64,000 bases of DNA from UBA1783 sp964449115 (GTDB taxonomy: Bacteria; Bacillota_I; Bacilli_A; Erysipelotrichales; Erysipelotrichaceae), in NCBI GenBank assembly GCA_964449115.1, contig CAYUXW010000004.1:1-64000 (forward strand), written 5' to 3'. Below, piece by piece: positions 59,418 to 64,000 of this stretch. Under the pieces are notes generated by a model. That model made no database searches, had not been told where the DNA came from, and saw only the letters and a list, made by a program, of their open reading frames with translations. Both the position numbers and the translations under genes were made by a program. Numbering within the stretch: position 1 is the stretch's first letter; every line of letters begins with the position of its first letter.

Positions 59418-61393
59418 CCTAATTCTCCTTTGATTTCTAAAATCATATCTCTAAGCTCTGCAGCTCTTTCAAAATCCAGAATCCTAGCCGCTTCTCTCAT
59501 TTCTTTATCCAACCTTACCAATAATTGCTCTGTTTCAGCTCTAGATTGCTTTTTGACCTTTTTGTTCAGATATTTAATCGCCATTTCATGAGTTTCTTTT
59601 GAACGAATTGGCTCTCTGATTTCTTTTTTGATAGTTGTAGGAACAATATTGTTTTCTTCATTAAACTTCTTTTGAATCTTTCTACGACGATTTGTTTCCT
59701 CAATCGCTCGAGACATGGAACCAGTAACATTATCTGCATACATGATGACCTTACCATTACTGTTTCTGGCTGCACGGCCAATAGTCTGAATCAGACTTCT
59801 TTCACTTCTTAAAAAGCCTTCTTTATCAGCATCAATAATGGCAACTAAAGACACTTCCGGAATATCCAAACCTTCTCTAAGCAAGTTAATACCAACTAGG
59901 ACATCATATTTACCAATTCGCAAATCACGAATGATTTCCGTTCTTTCCAAGGTTTTGGTTTCGTGATGCAGATAAGCTACCTTATACATCCTGTTTTGCA
60001 GATATTTGGTCAATTCTTCAGCCATTTTGACAGTTAAAGTAGTTATTAAAACTCTCTCTTCTTTCTGTACTCTCAAATCAATCTCATAAGCCAAATCATC
60101 AATCTGGCCTTTTGAAGGTCGCACTTCCACTTCAGGATCTAACAGGCCTGTTGGACGAATAATCTGTTCAACTACTTCGCCATTAACCTTGTCAAGTTCA
60201 TAGTCTCCTGGAGTGGCACTGACACAGATTACCTGATTGATGGCCTTTTCAAATTCATTAAATTTTAGTGGACGATTATCTAAGGCACTTGGCAGTCTAA
60301 AACCAAAATTAACCAGGGTTTCTTTTCTACTTCTATCACCATTATACATTCCTCTGACCTGGGGAATTGAAACATGTGATTCATCAATAATCATTAAAAA
60401 ATCATCACCAAAATAATCAAAGAGAGTCCAAGGTTTTGAGCCAGGTGCTCTGAATTCTAAATGACGAGAATAGTTTTCGATACCAGGGCAGACTCCAAAT
60501 TCTCTTAAAGCTTCCAAATCATAGGCACATCTCTGCTCTAGTCTTTGTTTTTCCAAAAGTTTGCCTTCTTTTTCAAAGTACTGCAATCTTTCTTCAAGTT
60601 CGATTTCAATATTTTCACAGGCTTTAAGTATATCCTCTTTACTTTTAGCATAGCCAGTTGCTGGGAAAATATTGTAAACAGTATAGTATTCTAAAGTCTT
60701 GTTGGTTATGATGTCTATTTCACTGATACGATCAATTTCATCATCAAACAACTCTATTCTTAAAAAATAATTATCTGTATGACCTAAACTGACATCAATG
60801 ACATCTCCTCTGACTCTAAAAGTTCCTCTTTTCTGTTCAATGTCATTACGACTGTATTGTCGATCTACTAACATCATTAGTAAATCTTTTCTAGTTATCT
60901 TCTGGTTTGTCTTAATAGTAAAAAACAGATCTTTATACTGATTAGGATCACTTGAAGCATAAATACAGGCAACTGAAGCTACAATTATCGTATCTCTATG
61001 TTCCAATACCGCATTATAGGCTGCTAAACGCAGCATATCCAGCTCTTCATTTATCATCGAATTCTTTTCAATATATGTGTCAGTTTTAGGCAAATAGGCC
61101 TCTGGCTGATAATAATCGAAGTTGGAAACAAAATATTCAACATGATTATTAGGAAACAATTCCTTTAGTTCCGAGTATAATTGTCCTGCCAATGTTTTAT
61201 TGTGGACAAATACCAATGTTGGTTTATTAACTTTTTCAATTACATTAGCCACAGTAAAAGTCTTACCAGTTCCTGTCGCACCCAGCAGTACCTGATACTT
61301 TTTATTTTCCTTTAATCCCAAAACCAGCTGTTCTATCGCTTTGGGCTGGTCACCTTTTGGAATATAACTACTAACTAACTGAAATTTTCCCAT
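59414..61393 (-). CDS. uvrB: Excinuclease ABC subunit B
   Basis: Damage-verifying helicase-like subunit of nucleotide excision repair, 659 residues. GATGTGKTF is Walker A, the beta-hairpin region YYQPEAYLPKTDTYIEK inserts into DNA, IDESHV is Walker B, and the C-terminal UVR domain (ERAAELRDMILEIK) binds UvrC. The start MGKFQLVSSYIPKGDQPKAI matches the family. No Shine-Dalgarno lies before it; the TATAAT box 7 bp upstream suggests a leaderless message. Other in-frame starts (ATG two codons and TTG ten codons upstream) also lack a ribosome site. Confidence 0.93.
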   Translation of the reverse strand: MGKFQLVSSYIPKGDQPKAIEQLVLGLKENKKYQVLLGATGTGKTFTVANVIEKVNKPTLVFVHNKTLAGQLYSELKELFPNNHVEYFVSNFDYYQPEAYLPKTDTYIEKNSMINEELDMLRLAAYNAVLEHRDTIIVASVACIYASSDPNQYKDLFFTIKTNQKITRKDLLMMLVDRQYSRNDIEQKRGTFRVRGDVIDVSLGHTDNYFLRIELFDDEIDRISEIDIITNKTLEYYTVYNIFPATGYAKSKEDILKACENIEIELEERLQYFEKEGKLLEKQRLEQRCAYDLEALREFGVCPGIENYSRHLEFRAPGSKPWTLFDYFGDDFLMIIDESHVSIPQVRGMYNGDRSRKETLVNFGFRLPSALDNRPLKFNEFEKAINQVICVSATPGDYELDKVNGEVVEQIIRPTGLLDPEVEVRPSKGQIDDLAYEIDLRVQKEERVLITTLTVKMAEELTKYLQNRMYKVAYLHHETKTLERTEIIRDLRIGKYDVLVGINLLREGLDIPEVSLVAIIDADKEGFLRSERSLIQTIGRAARNSNGKVIMYADNVTGSMSRAIEETNRRRKIQKKFNEENNIVPTTIKKEIREPIRSKETHEMAIKYLNKKVKKQSRAETEQLLVRLDKEMREAARILDFERAAELRDMILEIKGELG

Positions 61394-61399
61394 ATGCAT

Positions 61400-61405
61400 A
61401 TTATA
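61400..61405 (-). promoter_or_regulatory. -10 box immediately before uvrB
   Basis: A perfect TATAAT on the minus strand ends 7 nt before the uvrB ATG, which would put the transcript start at or next to the start codon. The -35 region is not obvious, and no LexA-type operator is seen. Confidence 0.5.
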
Positions 61406-61470
61406 CACTATCAACGGCTGCAATTACTGTTATCTTTAAACAAGTCCTGCATCATAAAACCCAGAAATAA

Positions 61471-61496
61471 AAAGGTCCAGTTTTTACCGGACCTTA
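61471..61496 (-). terminator. Terminator after the CtpA-like gene
   Basis: AAGGTCC pairs with GGACCTT around a loop of about ten bases, with a T-run following on the minus strand. Confidence 0.8.
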
Positions 61497-61499
61497 ATG

Positions 61500-62912
61500 T
61501 TACTGTTTGATTAAATCTAACGCATAATTCATCTGCGTATCATATTTTTCAGTTTCCAGCTGCCATCCTCTGACAACTGCACTGTTTAAAGCACTGGCGC
61601 ATACTTCATCCAAAACACCGTTGACTTCCAGTCCTCTATCCTTCTGGAAAGAAATCAAGGCTTCTTTAGTCATCTGTGAGAAGTATCCATCAACTCTGTC
61701 AACACCATATCCCAAGAAATCCAACATCGACTGCATCTGAGCTACCTTATCCGAAACGGTGTCGTAATGATAGAATACGCCCTCATCAACAGTCAGATAA
61801 TTCATATACAGAACATCGTGTAATTTTACTTCATAATCAGGAACAATACCAACTCCACCAATGTAAACGCCATTGCCGCTCTTCCAGATTAAATCAGTGT
61901 ATTTAATAGCACTTCCATCCATTAACATTCTGGTTATCTGAGCAACTCCTTTTCCATAGGTTGTTTCTCCAACCACAATTGCGTTGCAGTTTTCTTTCAT
62001 CGCTAAGATAAATACTTCTGAACTGCTGGCTGTGTTACCATTGGCCAAAAGAATAATCTTGTCGTAGTAATATTTATCCCCACCGGTAGCGGTATCTAAA
62101 ATCTCGTTACCATCTCGATCATACTCTCTCATAACGATATCGCCCTTATCTAAGAAATAAGAAGAAATTGTATTTAAAGTTGAAGCATAACCTCCACCAT
62201 TGTCTCTTAAATCTATAATAATTCTTGTCACATTATGCTGTTTTAAATATTCAAGATGGTTTTTAAATTCTTTGCCTGTTCCATCAGAGAAGGAAGTCAA
62301 AGTAATAATTCCAACACCATCAACAACTTCAGAAAATACAGTATTTGAAATTGTATTTCTAATAATTGGGATATCAATTGTTTCCGTTCCTCTTAAAACT
62401 GTTACTACAACTTCTGTACCAACTTTTCCTTTGATTCTATCAGCGATATTATCAATGCCAATTGATTCAACACTTTCTCCATCAACTGCGATAATAATGT
62501 CTCCAGCTAAAACACCACTGGCTTCAGCAGGAGAAGAACGTATAACACTGACCACCAGAATCTGATCATCAACAACTGAATAGGTAACACCAATGCCTAC
62601 AAATGATGATTCTAAAGAACCGGTAAATTGAGCCAGCTCACTGGCACTCATATATTCAGTATGAATGTCTCCCTGCGCTCTAACCATTCCATAAATAGCA
62701 TCATCAACCAACTTCTGACTATATTCATCAGAATCAGTGCCAAAATAAAATTCCGTCAGCAAAATTTCATGTACAGCCTGCAAAGCTGTAAATTTTCTAT
62801 CTAAAGCTGTTCCACCAGTATATCTTCCAAAAAACATACCTCCCAAGAAGGTCGCTGTACATAGCAGAGCAACCAATAATATCGTAAATAAACTCTTTAA
62901 AAATTTCCTCAT
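61500..62912 (-). CDS. C-terminal processing protease, S41 family (CtpA-like)
   Basis: A membrane-anchored serine protease of 470 residues. One N-terminal helix (FLKSLFTILLVALLCTATFLGG), a PDZ domain (about 100-185) with GIGVTYSVVDDQILV, the catalytic domain with Ser in GNTASSSEVF and Lys in ETTYGKGVAQ, and a C-terminal peptidoglycan-binding repeat (about 395-460, FLGYGVDRVDGYF). Such enzymes cleave exported proteins or cell-wall regulators. The ATG at 62910-62912 has AAAGGTGAT before it. The M23 hydrolase upstream on the same strand is a plausible functional partner. Confidence 0.92.
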   Translation of the reverse strand: MRKFLKSLFTILLVALLCTATFLGGMFFGRYTGGTALDRKFTALQAVHEILLTEFYFGTDSDEYSQKLVDDAIYGMVRAQGDIHTEYMSASELAQFTGSLESSFVGIGVTYSVVDDQILVVSVIRSSPAEASGVLAGDIIIAVDGESVESIGIDNIADRIKGKVGTEVVVTVLRGTETIDIPIIRNTISNTVFSEVVDGVGIITLTSFSDGTGKEFKNHLEYLKQHNVTRIIIDLRDNGGGYASTLNTISSYFLDKGDIVMREYDRDGNEILDTATGGDKYYYDKIILLANGNTASSSEVFILAMKENCNAIVVGETTYGKGVAQITRMLMDGSAIKYTDLIWKSGNGVYIGGVGIVPDYEVKLHDVLYMNYLTVDEGVFYHYDTVSDKVAQMQSMLDFLGYGVDRVDGYFSQMTKEALISFQKDRGLEVNGVLDEVCASALNSAVVRGWQLETEKYDTQMNYALDLIKQ

Positions 62913-62947
62913 ATAAATCACCTTTTAATATTTTAGCACAATAAAAA

Positions 62948-62970
62948 AGGTGCAACAAGTTGCACCTAAT
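62948..62970 (-). terminator. Terminator after the M23 hydrolase gene
   Basis: AGGTGCAAC pairs perfectly with GTTGCACCT around two bases, with six T after it on the minus strand; it overlaps the stop codon of the M23 gene. The CtpA-like gene starts 54 bp later and so probably uses readthrough or its own promoter. Confidence 0.85.
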
Positions 62971-64000
62971 TACCTATCCAATAATACCTGCCATAATAAT
63001 ATCCATAGATATCTGTTGGGTTTACAAAACATGGAGCAGCCCATCCTCTATTAGCACATGAATTATTAATATTGTAGGATAATCCAAAGGTATTATCAAA
63101 GCGTTTGAAATCATTAAGAATCTTATTGACCGTTGTTGTCGATGTGGTTCCTAAATAGGTTATCGCAAAATGCAGATGTGGTCCTGAAGAGTTGCCACTG
63201 TTTCCTGTTGTCCCAATTATAGTCTTTCTTTGATATACGATATCACCAATACTTACATAAATATCTTTTAAATGGTCATATTGGATAAAATAATATTCAT
63301 CGCCAATCAATACTAACAAGAAAACATAGTTGCCTCGGCCCCAGTTACAGGTGTTACCATAATAACCACCATTATACGCACAGCCTCCTCTGGCATCAAC
63401 TACTACTCCATTAGCCACCGGATATAAATTTGACCCAATAGCTACTGCAGCATCTATTGCTGCGTGGAATCCACCGCTTGGATAATAGTAGCAACCAGCT
63501 GAAACCCAGAAAGCCGTATTTCTAAAGAACGGAGCAAAGCCATTAGAAGGATATAAATCATTGATAGCGGCATTGATTTCATCAATTCTTTTTTCCAGCT
63601 CAGAATAGTCTTTTTCCATAGCATCCATCTGAGCCTGGAACTCCGCTTCTTTTCTTTGGAACTCTTCAATTAACTCAACAGCAACTGCTCTTAATCTTTC
63701 CAAGCTGCTTTTTTGTGTTTCTAAAGATGTCTGTTGAACAAAAAGATTGTTCTTTTGGGTTTCTAGATTATCAACATCTATTTCCAACAGTTCTTTTTCT
63801 TTCTGCATTTCTTCAATCTTGAACATATCATAATCACTTATTTCAGCGATAGCGCTTATTCTTCTTAATAAATCAACAAAACTGTCAGCCCCCATAATAA
63901 ATCTGATATACGAATTGGTTCTAACATTGGATTGTGATGCTGCCATCCTGTCTTTAATCTGATTATTTAAGTTCTCAATCTTAATTTTTCTTTCTTCAAT
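62966..64000 (-). CDS. M23-family peptidoglycan hydrolase with coiled coil (5' end outside window)
   Basis: The frame is open to the window edge, so the N terminus, probably with a signal peptide, is missing; 18 codons precede the first in-window ATG and continue the coiled coil. The helical part resembles PcsB/CwlO-type regulators (MAASQSNVRTNSYIRFIMGA, DSFVDLLRRI). The C-terminal metallopeptidase has FHAAID and GPHLHFAI, the HxxxD and HxH zinc ligands. An extra C-terminal segment of about 50 residues is rich in Tyr, Asn and Cys. It would cut peptide cross-links in the wall under control of its coiled coil. Confidence 0.88.
   Translation of the reverse strand: MEERKIKIENLNNQIKDRMAASQSNVRTNSYIRFIMGADSFVDLLRRISAIAEISDYDMFKIEEMQKEKELLEIDVDNLETQKNNLFVQQTSLETQKSSLERLRAVAVELIEEFQRKEAEFQAQMDAMEKDYSELEKRIDEINAAINDLYPSNGFAPFFRNTAFWVSAGCYYYPSGGFHAAIDAAVAIGSNLYPVANGVVVDARGGCAYNGGYYGNTCNWGRGNYVFLLVLIGDEYYFIQYDHLKDIYVSIGDIVYQRKTIIGTTGNSGNSSGPHLHFAITYLGTTSTTTVNKILNDFKRFDNTFGLSYNINNSCANRGWAAPCFVNPTDIYGYYYGRYYWIGN

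Noticed and set aside
1..64000. tRNA genes, insertion sequences or prophage genes
   Set aside because: I looked for cloverleaf-type repeats, transposase motifs and integrase-like frames and saw none; a tool-based scan would be needed to exclude degenerate cases.

Overview
The window is low-GC, densely packed and mostly read from the minus strand. Strong Shine-Dalgarno sequences (GGAGG), a type-Z zinc S14, the rpsL-rpsG-fusA-tuf and S10/spc gene orders, an MsmX-type sugar ABC transporter and many U-tailed terminators point to a Bacillota bacterium. The missing rpmD (L30) and the absence of map between adk and infA fit the Erysipelotrichia/Mollicutes side of the phylum; that placement is an inference. 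Degradation and uptake genes for plant galactan and alpha-glucans suggest a gut-type fermenter. A run of 100 Ns (38266-38365) shows this is a scaffolded draft.

Layout, all on the minus strand unless stated. 1-11321: S10/spc ribosomal superoperon, rpsJ to infA and the start of rpmJ, behind a promoter, a hairpin attenuator and a structured leader (11344-11558). 11562-15562: pdxA family gene, an ApgM-like alkaline-phosphatase-superfamily gene and a frameshifted DASS/SLC13 anion transporter, with a divergent LysR regulator (15745-16632, +). 16703-19063: EIIA-Man, PfkB sugar kinase and serine hydrolase. 19175-23437: str operon, with a two-hairpin rpsL leader. 23659-25224: amidohydrolase. 25295-30986: oligopeptide transporter oppABCDF. 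31133-36026: an Fbp/Pot-like ABC transporter whose ATPase has a large insertion. 36170-39921: lipid kinase, YhhN protein, a DUF1508 protein preceded by a 40-bp tandem array broken by the gap, and two surface or membrane proteins.

39984-53450 is a carbohydrate region: malQ; on the + strand a secreted GH53 endo-galactanase and a GH13 lipoprotein; then, past three small uncharacterised genes, a sugar ABC transporter (binding protein, two permeases, MsmX-like ATPase) with a CcpA/LacI-type operator; and a second, cytoplasmic GH53. Extracellular galactanase, importer and intracellular galactanase would form one route for beta-1,4-galactan, while MalQ and GH13 point to alpha-glucans, so the transporter substrate is open. 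53474-64000: a phospholipase C-like/GNAT fusion, an ArsR-regulated metal efflux operon with a separate HMA chaperone, a MATE exporter, maf, uvrB (possibly leaderless), a CtpA-type protease and the 3' part of an M23 cell-wall hydrolase cut by the window end.

No tRNA, rRNA, CRISPR array, insertion sequence or prophage gene was seen. The least explained elements are the S10 leader, the duplicated hairpin around the rpsL promoter, the 40-bp array, the LysR-controlled pdxA/ApgM-like/DASS cluster and the unknown proteins at 45422-46786.
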